Source of the DNA: Hydractinia symbiolongicarpus
Taxonomy: Eukaryota > Cnidaria > Hydrozoa > Anthoathecata > Hydractiniidae
DNA length: 60,000 nt
Direction: 5' to 3'
NCBI RefSeq assembly: GCF_029227915.1
Contig: NC_079884.1
Coordinates: 26,104,001-26,164,000, forward strand
Under the pieces are notes generated by a model that was not told the DNA's origin, made no database searches, and saw only the letters and a program-made list of their open reading frames with translations. The first letter of the stretch is position 1, and each line of letters opens with the position of its first letter. Made by a program: the position numbers and the translations under genes. Shown here in pieces: positions 25,477 through 39,620 of the stretch.

Positions 25477-27238
25477 TTAGGAATACGCTAATTTATGTGA
25501 TCACAAAATGGCGGAACTTTAATGGTTAGAAGATTTATGTTCCAGCAACAGAAAACATACTGATAATTCTATTGTCTCACGAGTGAAAAATACAGGAAAA
25601 TTATCTTGGTAACTGCACTAAACGCCTTTAAAGGTTGGAAAAGAAGTTGTGCTGCTTTATGTGCAGGTTACGTCATACTTTGATATAGTTTAGCTAGCTG
25701 TACTCAATAGAACTTTTGCTTGCTGAACTTAGCTAGATAGTTCATTATTTAGATTTTAAATCCAGTTTATAACTGAAGAAGTGAATAAGTTTTTATATTT
25801 GTGACATTCTTAATTCTTACGGTTTTTAAGTTCTTCTAATTCTTATGATTGGTACAATTGTTGAAGTCTCGCTTCATAGATATTCAGTAATCTTGAAATT
25901 TGTTTTCTAAAGGTTTTAGATAGTTTGCGAAAGTTTCTGAAAACTCTGTTACGTAAAAGATCAGAACTACTTTAGGAGAATTAATTCTTGTGAGAACTAA
26001 TTTTTGAAACACTTTTAAATTTTTACGAGAATTATTTTTTTGCAAAGTTAGCAAGCTTAAAATACCTTCTTGATTTGAGTACATTAACAAGTATGAGTCT
26101 ATGTACTAAAAGAGATAAAGCTAAAGGTGTCCAGCAAAATGGGCTACAAAAATACTTCTCCTTCGAAACCGTACTTTTGCTGGAAATAAAATTGAAGTAC
26201 GGACTTGAAACTTGGCACGACAACACAAAATATTTTCACTATTATCATAGTTTTTGAGTTCCTGTTTAACCAGGGACACCGATAAACGATTTTGACAGAT
26301 ATATCAATTTTATCAGTATACAAAAATACCTGTACAAAAAACATTAAGAAGAGCTATTTTCATGATTGAAATATGTCAGAGTCTAAGTGTTATGTTAGGG
26401 TCTAATTAAAACTTTGTGCCATGTTTGATTGGTGCAACCCAGTTGCATGAAGTCTTCCATATTCGTGTTGTAAAATTGTGTTGGAGAAGGCCCATAAAAA
26501 AGGTCACCAAATACCAGCTTCGGCTAGGTTGATTTAACCTGCCCCTGTATGAATACGGTTAAGTTAGTTATGGAATTCTAGGGAGATTTTGGAGACACTA
26601 GATCCCTTTTCACTTCCTCGAGTTTAATAATTACGTTCTTTTCTTAAATAAATTCACAAATTTTTACCTAATATTTGATAAAGTTTTGCAAATAGGGTCC
26701 CAAGAAATACGCATATTCTTGGGATTTATTTTCGTGAATCTATTAAGAAACAAAGAAACAGTTTCTAATCCTCCCTGCAAATTTTACTATAAAAAGTTAA
26801 GCTAGCTAGCTAATAGCTAAATGTAAACCAAAAACCAAGCTAAAATAATTAAAGCTAGCTGTCATTAATACGCCTACATTAGGTTTTTGGCCACCAACTA
26901 CGTCCCAAACATAATAAAAACATTGTTAGCTAGCTAGAGCTACATAACACTTGTTTTTCTGAAGTCAATAGCCTACTTTATTATTATGCCGTTATCTTCT
27001 TTTCTAATGTACAATGCGATATCATGAACTTATCAGAGATATTTCAATAAATCTAAAAACGTAAAACCAAGCGTTTTTTATAAATTTAACTTAGCTTTAC
27101 AACAAAGTTTTGTTGTTTACAAAATACAAAACCGCTGCCCAATGCGCCATTTTAATCTTGACCTGAAAAAGTGCTGACTAAGAAAAAAAAGTCGCAACAA
27201 TTAAGCGAAAATGTGAAAGCCAGTCATATTACAAAACC

Positions 27239-27328
27239 CGGTCAACAATACCAGGGTATTTGTCGACGTCTTCTCTTATGTCAAAAAGGAAAAAAAAAAC
27301 TGGGGACGAGGGTGCGGAAAACTCCAGA
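27239..27328 (+). repeat. Inverted-repeat arm, right, unit B
   Basis: Same arm as 12123-12210. It contains GGGGACGAGGGTGCGG and CCAGGGTATT. Confidence 0.55.
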
Positions 27329-27989
27329 CTGAACAGGTTTAAAATAGAGCACTTATCACCTCGTGGAAACATCCATGTTAATATTCCCTTTGTACGTATC
27401 TTATGGAAATGTCCACATAAAAACGTGTTGTGCACGTGTTTTGTTGTACAACGCCGGAAATACGCCCTTGCACGTATTTCTTTGAAATTTTTTTCATGGG
27501 AATTTGCTTGTTCATATCCACTGTGTCGATATTTTCCGTGCACTTGTATTCCGTTTTTGTGCTTGCCGTAGCACAACCCTCTATTGACAGAGAAGAACAC
27601 CAAAATAGACCGTGTAAAAGTTTTCCCGTCTATTAAATTCCTCGAAAAATCTCCCATTGTTGCAAAGTAAATAAATATATATCCCATTTGTTGTTTCATA
27701 TTACTGCAGCACGACTTTTTCTTTGTACCCAGTTTGCGGAAAAACGATTTATATATAAGAATATACTCTATAGGTATATTAAAGATGAAATTACATAAAA
27801 TGTTAAAACAATTCTAAGAATTTTGCTCACATTTTAAATGGAATTTTAGAAAAAAGTATTTTTCCTCTGTCTGTCAGTGAAAATAAACTGCTTGAACAAT
27901 AACAGTGTTCATTTTTGCACCAACTTATATTTTTAGTTCTCTTAATCTGCACTATGCTATGAATATGATAAGAATATATCAGGAATAAC

Positions 27990-28065
27990 TTTTGCCTAAC
28001 AGTTAAAAATATTCAAATTTTTAAGTGTTAGGCAAAAAACACTATTCTTATGAAAAATAGTGTTT
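27990..28065. repeat. Double hairpin, unit B
   Basis: Same structure as 12876-12951. The first stem has two mismatches, at positions other than the one in unit A. Confidence 0.75.
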
Positions 28066-31000
28066 ATTTTTAAAAAGATAATGTCATGGCATATTGAGTC
28101 TAGACGCGTACTTTTCAATCCATAAAATCATGACGTTATTGGTACCAATCAGATTATCCTACATTGGGATGAATATTTTAATTACAAACATTTCTCAATG
28201 GCTAATTTAAGAAAACCAAAGTAGCAAAAGTGGGAAAATTTGATTTCGCAGTTAAATGCCAATTAGATTGACTTATGAAATATTGCTATGCCTATTTTTA
28301 AAGTCAAATCACTCAATCTGCATACGATTTTGACTGCAAATTTGGGAAAGAGATGATTCAGACTATTGTTTAGATAATTGGATACAGGAAGCTAGAGTTT
28401 TGTTTAAACTATCTGAAATCAACATTTAGTTACATATCGTAAATTTGTATTGGTTCATCTTTATGTCGTTGCGAATACATATCAATGTTAAGGAAGGAAA
28501 ATCAAATTGACAGCAAAATAAATATTCTAGTTTCTGTCCCTGTAAACAGAAATTTCACTTTTTAAACGTCATCACCTTTTGATAAATAGGTGTTAGACTT
28601 AAAGTGATATTGCCTCTATGGTAACAAAGTCACTATGTTAAAAGTATATCTCATGAGTAGAAGTAATTTTAGCTGATCTGTAGGCAAAAATGACGTGGCA
28701 TGTACTATTTTATTAAGGGGAGGGATAGACTTAACTTCTTGTATTTCTTATGTACCAGAAACAACGTATGTCGTATAGTAATACTATTTTTAACGATTTT
28801 AATTGATTATTACTGTGAAGATTGAATCTTCGACTGCAAGTTTCTCTTTGTTCTCCTTTGTGATAGAATGTAGAAAAGCATATGAATTTTTAATCTACAT
28901 AAAAGCAAAATCATATGGAACTTTGCAAGTGAGATTTTTCTACTTATTTTTTATAGGTATTACCTAAGGAAGTGTCGCGGCTGAATTTGGATTACTTAAA
29001 GTGTCAGATTTTTCTGCGAATAACTACGGTCGTAAAAACGTATAGCTTGCGCAAGATGTTTTTTTTGCCGCCGCTAAAAAAAAATTAAAATTAATATCAA
29101 GCTAAGATGAATGTACTGCTTGTTTTAAAGATAATTTTAATCAAATTTAATCAATTTAAGTTTAATCAATTTAATAAAGATTTTAATTCCCAAATTCGTG
29201 AAGATGTATTCGGAAGAAAACTACTTTATCTACCTGCGACACTAACCTATACAGCCAACGGATTAATTGGTATTTTCTGCAAATATACTGAGTAATAAAA
29301 TTGCCAATTAAAATTAAACAAAATCCCACTTCGAATTCCATTCATTTTCAAGCAATTAAGAAATGTAAAAATGTTAATTCTTTTATTAATGACTGACGCA
29401 GTTACAAATTACCGGTAGTAAAGACTCATTTATTTTTGTTCTTTCTTTTTATGAGCGCGTGCGCATTTTGAAAGAATTACAGATTTTATCCCAATGCTCA
29501 TGTGCTATCTGAAAAACTCGCGAGCCTTTTGCGATATAGCAGTCAAACGGTAACGAGCCTTAAGACCAGTGAAAATAACCCGCAATTTAAATCTTTATTT
29601 TTATTCCAGTTTTGGTACGGTGTGTAGAAAAATATCAATTTATTCAAAAGACATGGTAGATACAGGACATTCTTATGAACTAACACCATACTATTTAAAA
29701 AGGACAAAAAATATTTTGATATAATACACAAGTGTGGAACTATCGTAAATTATTAACAAGTGTTACCGTAACTGCAAATGCAATATTATTAAACGCACAA
29801 AAAACACACTATTCAATATATGACTTACTTTCACGAACCCATTTAACACGTTCATACATTCATTTCGCACGGAGTAGGACGAAAATAATGGCTTTGAGTA
29901 AATTAACCCCAGAGTAACATGGTTATCTTAAAAACGAGAACTTTGTATCAATCATTAAAAGAATATTGTCTTGAGAGGCTAATTTCAACAAAGTAAAGCC
30001 ATCAAACAAATACTCTCTTGGAAAGAAAACCGCTATGCAATCTTTTTTCTTAAATACAAAGCAATGGATTGGGACTGGAAAACAACCGCTAGTCGCAGCA
30101 CATATTTACATATGATCTGAGCATCTTTTTACAGCGAAAGTTGATTAAACAGCTCAGATATAATCTAAGTTATATTATTTTATTTCACCATACTGTGATT
30201 CACTTCCCGTTATGCAATGAAAAGGCATAGTACTGATAATTAAAATATAATGTACTGAAGTTTCTCTGAGGAAAAGTCGCATTAAAAACGAAGACGTTGT
30301 ATTAATTACTAAAAAAATATTGTCTTGCAGGGTTACTTTCACCAAGTTAAAGCCATCAAAGAACTTCTCTTTCCAAAGAAATTGGAAATGCTGTAACTAA
30401 AGATTTATTATTTCCATAATACAAAATCACTTAAAAAAATACCTCTGATTACCGTTTTTCTGCATTATTATTTACAAGCCACAGTTTTTTTAAAAAAAAC
30501 CTAAAAGTAATTGCGGTGGTTTTTGTTTCATTAAGGCTCCTGCGATACTGGTTCTACTACATTTACAGCTTCCATTTCAACTTTAAACTGCTAAACTAGA
30601 CAACCGTCTTAGATATCAATCCTATGTTATGCAACGCAAAGCAACCTGGAGTGATTCAGGCTTTTATAGTCTCTAACATGACACTGCGGAGTTTAAAATA
30701 AATGACCTTCCGTACATCAAGCAAACGCCAAGGTACCAGTAGTCAAAGTAAAACGCAATGCTACAAACTCCGCTTTAATTTTTTTCTAAACTGAAGTTTT
30801 TACGCCAAAATACTGGGGATATATATTTACTGTCGATGACAAACGTTTTTGATTTGTTTTACTCGAGCGTTAAAATTCCCAAGCACAGCTACAATATCAA
30901 TCTAATGGGTTTCAAAAGGCGCCGCTTTCAAATTAAACAATGACTAATCACTTCCTTTTACGCATATTTCTAGCCTAGTCTGCCATATTCATTTTTGTGG

Positions 31001-33267
31001 CTGCGATTTCGAAATCGTACATGGCATCAAGTTAATGCTTAACCGAAGGTACTATCGCAAGATATCTCTGCCAATTTTCCATTCCAAATACAATACCAAT
31101 TACAATTGCTCATTGTATCAAATCCCATTGAATTGATTGAGCGACAATCAAGGTTAATACACCTTCACCCAATGAGTTTTTCTTTGATGTCTTTAAACTT
31201 TTTTTAAACAAAATAAATGTGTTTTTTAAAATCCTTACAAAGAATTTGTTACAACAGGTTTTTTAATTTTGTCCTAATTAAACTGTGCCTAAAACAGAGT
31301 CATGTTAGTACAAGAAGAAAATTAAAAAGATTTTGACCGAAACATTAATACCACCAAAACAACATTTTCACATGACGGACTAAGTTTACGGTTTATTCAA
31401 ACACCAATTCAACAATGTTGAATATGATATTAAAATATGGCGGAGCTTTAGAATATTGACGGTAGAATATTGACGGTATTGGTGTTGAAACTGACCTATA
31501 TTACTATATTGGACTGAACAAATTTACAAACTAAAAAGATCAGAGATTGTGGTATACTATGCTGCTATATATTGAACTGTTTGAATGTCCATTTAAGCGC
31601 ATGTTAAGTTTATTAGAGACTCTTTCTACAAAATATGCAATTAAGGAAGGATAATAAAAGTGCTAAATTTGTTAATCAATATGTTATTGGATAGAAAATC
31701 ACGTCCCATATATAGTTATCTAAGTGATTTCTTCAATGTTTTATATCTTGTCAACAATGGCACGCATCCCAGTTTTTTAAAACGTGTTTTCCTAATACAG
31801 TTTACATCATTAACAACATACTTGCAAGTTTTTTTTCGCTTTAGTCTCTTGACGATACGTATTTTAGAATAGCCTATTTATGTATCTATTTTTTTCCTTG
31901 CTCATTTCATATGATAGTGGGCTAATAGACTTCATATGATAGTGGGCTAATTTCAGCCCGGCTAATGTGATAAACCCTAAAAAGCTGTATTTTTATTAAA
32001 AAAAATTAAAATTAGCAAAAATGTTGTTTCTAGCTGAACCTGAAGGGTTTAAGTGTATTTCAGGCACTTGCAGGGATCAAAGATAGCAACAGGCCAGATG
32101 GGGATGCTCGAAAATGAAAGTTACCCAAAAAATTAAACATTGTACATGGCTCATACAGTCGAACAATTCATTTGTAAGCCTTTTAATATACAAGCTGTGA
32201 TTCACTTCTGGTTGTGCAATGAAGGGCGTAGTAGCACAGATATTAAAGTAATGATGCGATGAAGAATCTCATTATTTGTAAAGATAACAAATTAATCATT
32301 CATTTGCGTGCTTTTTAATTTGTAATATTTTATAGATAATAATTTGCATTCAATCGGTGTGACGTCAAAGATGAAATTTTCGGTGTCTCTATCTGTCATT
32401 TTTCTTATTATAAAGGGAAAAGGGAATTACATTTCTATACACAAATTTTGAAAACAATTTAAAGATTAAGTATCGTAGTATACAAAAAAGACCAACATAT
32501 TATATTACAATATCTAAAAATACTAAGTTGTTACGTAAATTTTACGCTTTGTAAGTCATGAGTTTCATAGAAAACAACAGAAGCATATGATACGGTGTGC
32601 GTAGTTCAGAGCTTGTCAAGAAAAAAGGTTTATTAGCAATTCAGGTGTAAATAGCTTATCTATTCACAAAGAAATAACATATTTAAGGATATATCGGAGA
32701 AAAAAAGTGAGTAAAACAGTAAAATTAAAAGTCAATCCTTTAGATCCAGTAAAATAAATTTATAAGCTTCTAAAATGTTTTGTAAAGATAATCTTTAGAT
32801 GTGATTGTTTTCTGTTGTTTGTAATTTTTATCCTCATATGAAATAACGAGATAACTAAAGTAAAATATTTATTAAAATGATAAACAGCGAATATTTTTAA
32901 ATTCTGATATCCTGTCATTTGCAGAATATTTAAAAGGGAAATATGTTCACCAAAATGGGCAACAATAATTTTTCTTTTAGGTCTTATTACAACAGGTCTT
33001 ATTATAACGAAAGCAATTAGAATGATACAAACATCCGCAATGCTGAAGGTTAGTACTTCGCAATAATTCTAACTCGATTACTTTTAAAGTATAATGAAAT
33101 GCGATAGTATGAAATATAGTTTCTTATCAACTTTGAGCAGGTGTTATTGCGTGTTTACAGGACTAATAAAAACTTTGCTATTTTTGAGTCTATTATCATG
33201 AATTTACAGGCTCAAAATCAAATATAAAGATTAACGTATCGATCATTGAAACACAGGTAGTTTGCTA

Positions 33268-33322
33268 TCATCATCATCGATCATCATCAATTATTATTAT
33301 CATCATTAGTCATCATCATTCT
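33268..33322. repeat. ATC/ATT-rich simple repeat, unit C
   Basis: This is a run of imperfect ATC and ATT triplets. Related tracts lie in unit A (about 5514-5585) and, in degenerate form, in the right-edge copy (about 58025-58065). B and D lack the whole segment. Confidence 0.65.
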
Positions 33323-34942
33323 CACAATGTGTCTTCAGAGAAATAAGTCATTAAAACACTTCTGTAAGGCAATGAAAGAGTTTGTATACCGAAGAGAAAA
33401 AGCCTGGCAAAAATATTGTCAATCTCAATTATTATTGTATATCTTCTGTCTGGTTTTAGGCCACACATGTAATATCTCCTTAACGGCGCAATTAATGGGC
33501 TTTAGCCGTTAAAGAAAAACAAGAGTTATCAATGGCGAGAATATCCTATAATACTTACTATTACACGTAGCTTACAAACGATGCCTTCTCATTTTACAAA
33601 ATTATAAAGTAGACTGGAGAAATGTATAAAACAAGATTTATATGTATCTTGGTCGTTAGCCATGGAAATGATAAAAGTTTCGCTCGTCAGCAAATCATTT
33701 ACTCTCAGTTGCAGTATTAAAGAGGCTAGTCATTAACCCGTGATAAAATACACAGGGCGCCCTTCTTTAAATTACACGCTATTCCGGCCACGCAGGCACA
33801 ATACGGCTATTATCAAAGAGATATTTCTATCAGAACTTAACACAGATCTATAGCATCAAAAAACAAAACAAAAAGAAACAAACTAGGAACACAATAAGAA
33901 TTTAAATTTTGAAATCCTTGTTAACGAGGAAGTATTAATTTTGTGTTTCTTCTTCTCTAAGTCCAATTTATTGTTACAATAGGTAAGCAGTCCAAAATCT
34001 GAAAAAAATGGCACTGACAATACTAAAAAAAATCATAAAAAACAGGTATTTACTCCAAGCATTTCTGTTATATATGAAGCATATATTATAGGCAATGATT
34101 TCAAGTGCAAAAAATGACCCTGATAAATGCCTTTTTTGCATCAGAATCTTATCGCATCATTGTTCTCTGTTAAATCCTTAAAGAACTAACCACAAAATCA
34201 TCGAAGAAAAAATTAACAATAATTGCGGTGATTTTTGTATCATATTAACTGTAAGTTCTCCGCACCCGATCACGACAGCACTATCATTACATGGCACTGT
34301 TTCCTTCTAAAAGGAAACACGATTGTATGTGATGTGTTCATTCAACACAGAGAGCAAAGATAGTATAGTCTGAATACTTCTGCCCATTTAAGACATAATA
34401 CAAGTTCATTCACAATACTTTTCTTCAACATCGTAATTTATAACAACAGAAGCCTTGATGTAGTTTTAAAGAGTTATCTCGTCATTTACTCTATATTTGT
34501 ACCCTAAAACTGCAGTATAAAAAGAACAGATATAACCTAATTGATGCCTCGGATATTTCCCAAGCTTTGTTTTTAATAGGATAATTAGCTGTCTCGCGGA
34601 ATGATTAATATTACTGGATAAATAAATATCGTAATGAAAAAGAATTATCATCTTTTCATGGAATTAAAATTAATTTTTCGTTGTCCAATAAGGTAAAAAC
34701 AGTGTGGTGAATGCGTTTGGGATTCAGAATCAACCCCGTTATATTAGCCAACAAGATATTTCAGTAAACTCATTTTGCTTGAAGTACTTGCTGTGCACAT
34801 AATAAGGTGTATACACTATAGAGAGCATGCTTAACACTTCTTCATAAGTGCTTTAAAGAGAAGGACAGAGAAAATCATGTTTTGATTTTTCGATCCTAAG
34901 TAAAACAAGTGAACTACAGAAGCAGAAATTCATGTGTGACAT

Positions 34943-35413
34943 ATGTGGCATGGTAAAAATATAGTACTGTTAAATATATCCTCTGAAACAATCATTTTTT
35001 TCAATCTGTTCTTGTTTAAATCTTTGTGGCATCTAAAGTACAAACTTTATAAATCTAATTGGACTTTATTTACAAAGTATATACCGTTCCACAAATATTT
35101 TAGAGATTCGGTTGAAGTGTTAGCGTATGCGGCAGTCGTGTTTACTTCACTACAGAGTTCTTACCTACTAAAATATAGGCAAATCAACCTTCCACCGCCT
35201 CCCACCCAACCTTTCACAATGTCTAACTCTAAAATTTTATTTACTTTGATTTATCTTAGTTTTATTTTGGACATTTTGTCCGAAGGGAATTATTGGACTG
35301 TATTTTCAGCGGATGCGAAAAAATTCCTTTTTAATAAAGCGAGTATATTTGTTATTTCATTAGCTGTAGGTTTTATCTACAATATTAATATTAAAATCCT
35401 GTTGAATGACTAA
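34943..35413 (+). CDS. 156-codon ORF of unknown function, unit C
   Basis: This is the longest open frame shared between units. Hydrophobic stretches lie at about residues 15-25, 57-71, 97-112 and 133-147, and a PPPP run at 84-87 is followed by TQPFTM. It could be a small membrane protein, but I recognise no family and no clear signal peptide. It is intact only here and, in shorter form, in unit D. Unit B has a 13-bp deletion and an extra A, and unit A keeps only the end. Between C and D all eight base differences in the shared part change an amino acid, so purifying selection is not visible. It may simply be non-coding. Confidence 0.25.
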   Translation: MWHGKNIVLLNISSETIIFFNLFLFKSLWHLKYKLYKSNWTLFTKYIPFHKYFRDSVEVLAYAAVVFTSLQSSYLLKYRQINLPPPPTQPFTMSNSKILFTLIYLSFILDILSEGNYWTVFSADAKKFLFNKASIFVISLAVGFIYNINIKILLND

Positions 35414-37210
35414 TAAAAAGGATAAGAAGGATAAGAAATATTTCTGTTTTTAGTATTATAGAGAGTGAGTATATTGGGAATCGACGTCCAAGGGTTAAAA
35501 ACAGTTGCATAATTTTTTAGGCGTACCAAAGCTGAAAAAAATCTAAAAAGTAGGCATAATTTTACCTAAACTTTATAACTAAGCTTAATAGTTTGACCCG
35601 CTGTACAGACAGAAGCCTCGAAAAGTGAGAAGAGAATGGCATCTTAAAATGAAAGTATCGACTTTTGCAGCGAAACGACATTTATGATCAACTCCTTAAA
35701 ATAATACTTGAAAATTCTACGGTGTTGAAATATGCCGCAGTTCTGGCGATCGGTATAAACATAAGCGTATTTTGCGGCTGAAATGACAGTTTTCAAAAAC
35801 TTAGATTAAGAACAAAATACAGTAAGCTCATGATAAAAATATATTCAATGATTTTCTAATTATCCAACCGAAAGAATTTTATGTCTTAGTGAATGCTGTT
35901 GTTTAAAAGTCTGTCCAAAGCAGCTTGGTAAAGTGCAAGCGATACCTTTGCATATTAAGTTTAGACAAGGTAATTGTTCGCAGGTTAATCCAAAGAATTA
36001 AGATATTACTGGCTAGATAAAAACTCCATTAGGATGCGTGTGATATTTATAAATATCAATCAATAATCAATTTAAGGGAAACCAAAACAGACAAATAGAG
36101 GCGTTTGATTTCGCTGTAAGTACAATATGTCATTGTCTAGTTGAATAGTCATGGTTAAATGTAACGATCCTCCCTTTTCTTTTTATCGCACGAGAATAGC
36201 TTTTAATTGCATTTTGCGACATTATTACTTTTTTGATGAAAGTGACAGTGGTCAAAAAGATTTCCATCACCATCTTTTACACAAATTTGCGTTTGCTTCC
36301 TGAGTTTAATGATACAATTTCAGCCTAGTTTAGAAGGAATTAACGGATACAGGAAGTCTAAACGTTGAGGTACAAAAACTAAGAAAATTTTCATCCCTCA
36401 ATTATCAGCATTTTTTGTTTCATTTAATGACAGAATAACGTATATTGTTATTTTGTCATTAGATTTCAAAATAAAAAACATCTTTCAATTTGTTCCTTTA
36501 AATTTTGCTTTGGTCAGTGTCTTTCTTTACTCAATATAAAATTGATTTAAGTGCATATATGATGTGGCTGGACCACGTTGTGATTAATGGTGAGTACTTA
36601 TTGAATAAATCGCATTGAATACAATTACTAATGTTTGTTGTCATGTACGCAAACAGTTCCTAATTTAAGTATAATTTTATTAGATATGAGGAAACGTTTA
36701 TTTGCTTCAAATTGCATTTTACCAACTTTATGAGAGGAGAAGGAGAAGGAGGAATATTAGTAATATTTCATTATGCTTTTTTTAGCTTGTTAATGATATT
36801 TATTTATATTTTACACATTAAAGTGTGTTAAAAATTATGATGAAGCGGCTTAAATTTTTCTCTCACGCATCCGAGATTGCAAGATCGTGAAATAGATAAT
36901 AGATAGAAGAAAAATTATTTCGTGAAATAACAATTTGGTCTTCACTTCCTTACCCAGTACGCAGAACAAATAATCAGTTTGAATTCTGTGGGATTACGTG
37001 TGACACGTTAGTAATGGGTTTTGTTTATGAAATATTTTTAATTACTACTGCAAAACGACTGCTGTTAGTACTGACAATTTTTAAACCAAAAAAAAAAATT
37101 GTCTCATTTATTGAAATCCCTTCGTACAATTAAATTGCTAAACATGTAAAAAATATATTTAGATATTTTGTCAACGAGAGTTGAGGTTTTAATCAGGTGT
37201 TAAAGTTTTT

Positions 37211-37728
37211 CTGAGAAGTAGTATTATATATAATACGCCGGTATAAACGTATGCATATATATAAATTACAATGCTGGTTGGCATATAACAACGGCAGGAG
37301 CAAGTAGAAGACACAAGGAGTCTTATCATCGAACTCCTAGTGTTGAGCTTCTATAATAATACTTATAAAGTATACTTTCCTATATTTACAAGAATAATGT
37401 TTTCTCACACTCTCAGTCTCAGTTTTTTCTATGTGCTACAATATCTATCCTAAAAATACTTTATTTTGTCGATAACTGTTCAAAGTAACTTATCTTTTGT
37501 TACTTTTTTAAAAGAGATAAAAGTATCAATATGCTACGTATTTTCATTTAAGAATGAATTCCATATAACGGGACCTCTGTGTCGAATGGTAAAAGTAGTA
37601 GATTTAAGAATGGTTTTTGGAATAATAAAATTACTTTTTGCATACCTGGTATTGTATCTATGCTTGATATTGGAAAACTGATTTGTGAAAGTTGTAGGTA
37701 GCAATCCATGTCTAACTTTAAACATGAA
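37211..37728 (-). mobile_element. 5'-truncated non-LTR retrotransposon, unit C
   Basis: This 518-bp insertion is absent from units A and B and flanked on both sides by TTTTT. On the minus strand, 37480-37728 encodes the end of a reverse-transcriptase ORF: a HGLLP motif, then HRYNTR, then IRHRGPVIWNS, which is the typical C-terminal region of CR1/L2/RTE-type LINE proteins. The rest (37211-37479) would be the 3' untranslated region. A stop near 37534 breaks the frame relative to the unit D copy, so the protein is dead. The catalytic domain is absent because only the 3' end was inserted. Confidence 0.7.
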
Positions 37729-38524
37729 TTTTTAGCCAGATAAAAATGTATTTTCAACGTATAATCCTTTCCCAAATGTAAGGCGTTCGTCACGTGGAGA
37801 CCAAGAGTTTAACATAGGTGCTTTTGTTCAATTTAGAGGAAATTTTACTAAATAGTTAGTTAAAAGGGAGTTATAAATAGTATTGACGTTACATATTGAT
37901 AATCACATTCAGGTTTTACAATATATTGATAGAGATGGAATCGTGGTAAAGCATTTTTAAGATGACGTTAACGTCTATTTTTGACATTGTATATAAATTA
38001 TAATAATTCCCTCGTTTAACTTTACGTAGCTTTACTAAAAAATTATTTTATGTGTGAGATATAAACAGATACAAAACTTAAAAAATAGTTACACTGCTAA
38101 AGAATGGTTAAAACAACTCCTTAACCAGTTATAATGTCAGTGAATTTGGTGTGAAAGTAGGAGGGAGCGTGTTTAATAGGTGATAAGTAATTATTCTTAC
38201 TCATGCAAAAACTTTTTCCTTCAGATGTAGCTTCAGAAGAATGAAATATCTTAAACATTGATTATGTTTATTTTGTCTGTTTTTTCTCTACATTAAACAT
38301 ATACGGGAATGGCTAAATGAAGTTTCCTCTTGTCTTCAATGAGTATTTATTAATTGGTAAATTTTACTTGCGAATAAAAGTGATATTAAGGCTACCTGAA
38401 CTTATATTATTAGTCGGTTAGAGATAGGACACCTGGATATTAAGAAATTGAAAAAAGCGTCACAAACCAACTACTATAAAATTTTCCGCGCTTAACCACT
38501 GGCGAACAATGAGAAAATTCTATT

Positions 38525-38550
38525 TTTTTGCGCACTTGGATGCGCAAAAA
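38525..38550. repeat. Short hairpin, unit C
   Basis: Ten-base arms TTTTTGCGCA and complement with a six-base loop. An identical one is in unit D. Confidence 0.6.
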
Positions 38551-38654
38551 GTTGTACGTGGTCACTTCAGTAGATGTGTATGCGTATGACTGTATTAACT
38601 CAACCCAGTAAGACTATTCAGTCGGCCGTTTATAAAATACTTCTTTTGCTAAGC

Positions 38655-39620
38655 TGCATTATTTGGTTATTACGCAAAATTACCGTTGAAAATTCTTTTA
38701 ATCGGGAAAACATAATAAAAGGATTATCATTAGAGCAACGCAAATTTATAATAATTCTGTAAAATTCTGACATGTGATTGATCTGATTTTCAATTATTCC
38801 GATATTTACTCAAAAATCGGATTTTCGTGCAATTTTTGACTTTCTTTTAAGTGAATTATGTAAAAACTGGAAATGATTTTAAATAGCTTATATTTGACAG
38901 TCAAAATCTTTGTACATAATGTTAAAATTCGCACTAAATTTAAATTAATTAAATTTTAACCCTACGGACGCTTTTTTGGAAATAACTCTTTAATGCTATG
39001 TTCCATGGCTACAATACTTAATGAGTTTCAATAATTATCTATTAGACACCTGCATGCAAAATTTTTAGGTCCCATACCTTTCAGAGGCTTTCATATTGGC
39101 TATTACTCGAAACTACCCTAAAATTCTCTACAAAACCCTTATAAGAAAGAAAATGTAATAACTTTTGTTAGGATTATGTTTAGAACTTGAAACTTACAAC
39201 ACAACTTTGCCTCATCAAGAAGAATCATTGTGCATGTTTTGCTGACATGGGTAATCTGATTTCCCGATTTTTAGGGTTTTACCCGAAAAACGGTAAAAAC
39301 ATGATTTTCGGGCAATATTTGGCAATTTTTCATACCATCTATGTTAAAACCAAAAAATATGTTAAATAAGTTTTATTTAGCTTTCTGAAACTTTAAACAG
39401 AATGTAAAAATTCCCTCTAGAACTAAAGTAATTGAATTTGAAGCAGATAGTGGCATTTTGAACGAATTTTAAGCTTTTTATGACGTCACAGAAAATGTGC
39501 TGACGCAAGAAAAATTTATTGCTGCCATTTTGCTCCTTTTGTGACGTACTATAATTGTGCCAAGTTTGATTCAAGTTGGACAAGCCTATGAAAAGTTTTT
39601 GGGGAGGGGGCAGATTTTGC
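38655..39620. repeat. Tandem interspersed-repeat copies, unit C
   Basis: A partial copy (38655-38880, with ATCGGATTTTCGTGCAATTT) is followed by a second, more complete one (39085-39620, with CGATTTTTAGGG, TGACGTCACA and ACAAGCCTATGAAA). They align to each other and to the single copies in A and B. Confidence 0.5.

Larger units (their letters stand above)
13600..28690. repeat. Tandem unit B, about 15.1 kb
   Basis: This is a complete unit by the TGAYGTGGCAT phase mark. Its first half, about 13600-21000, is closest to unit D, including the shared TIR element and a shared loss of about 600 bp that unit C still keeps (about 33120-33680). Its second half, about 21860-28690, is closest to unit A. 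Outside the TIR element I see only short, unsupported open frames, hairpins and interspersed-repeat fragments. Confidence 0.85.
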
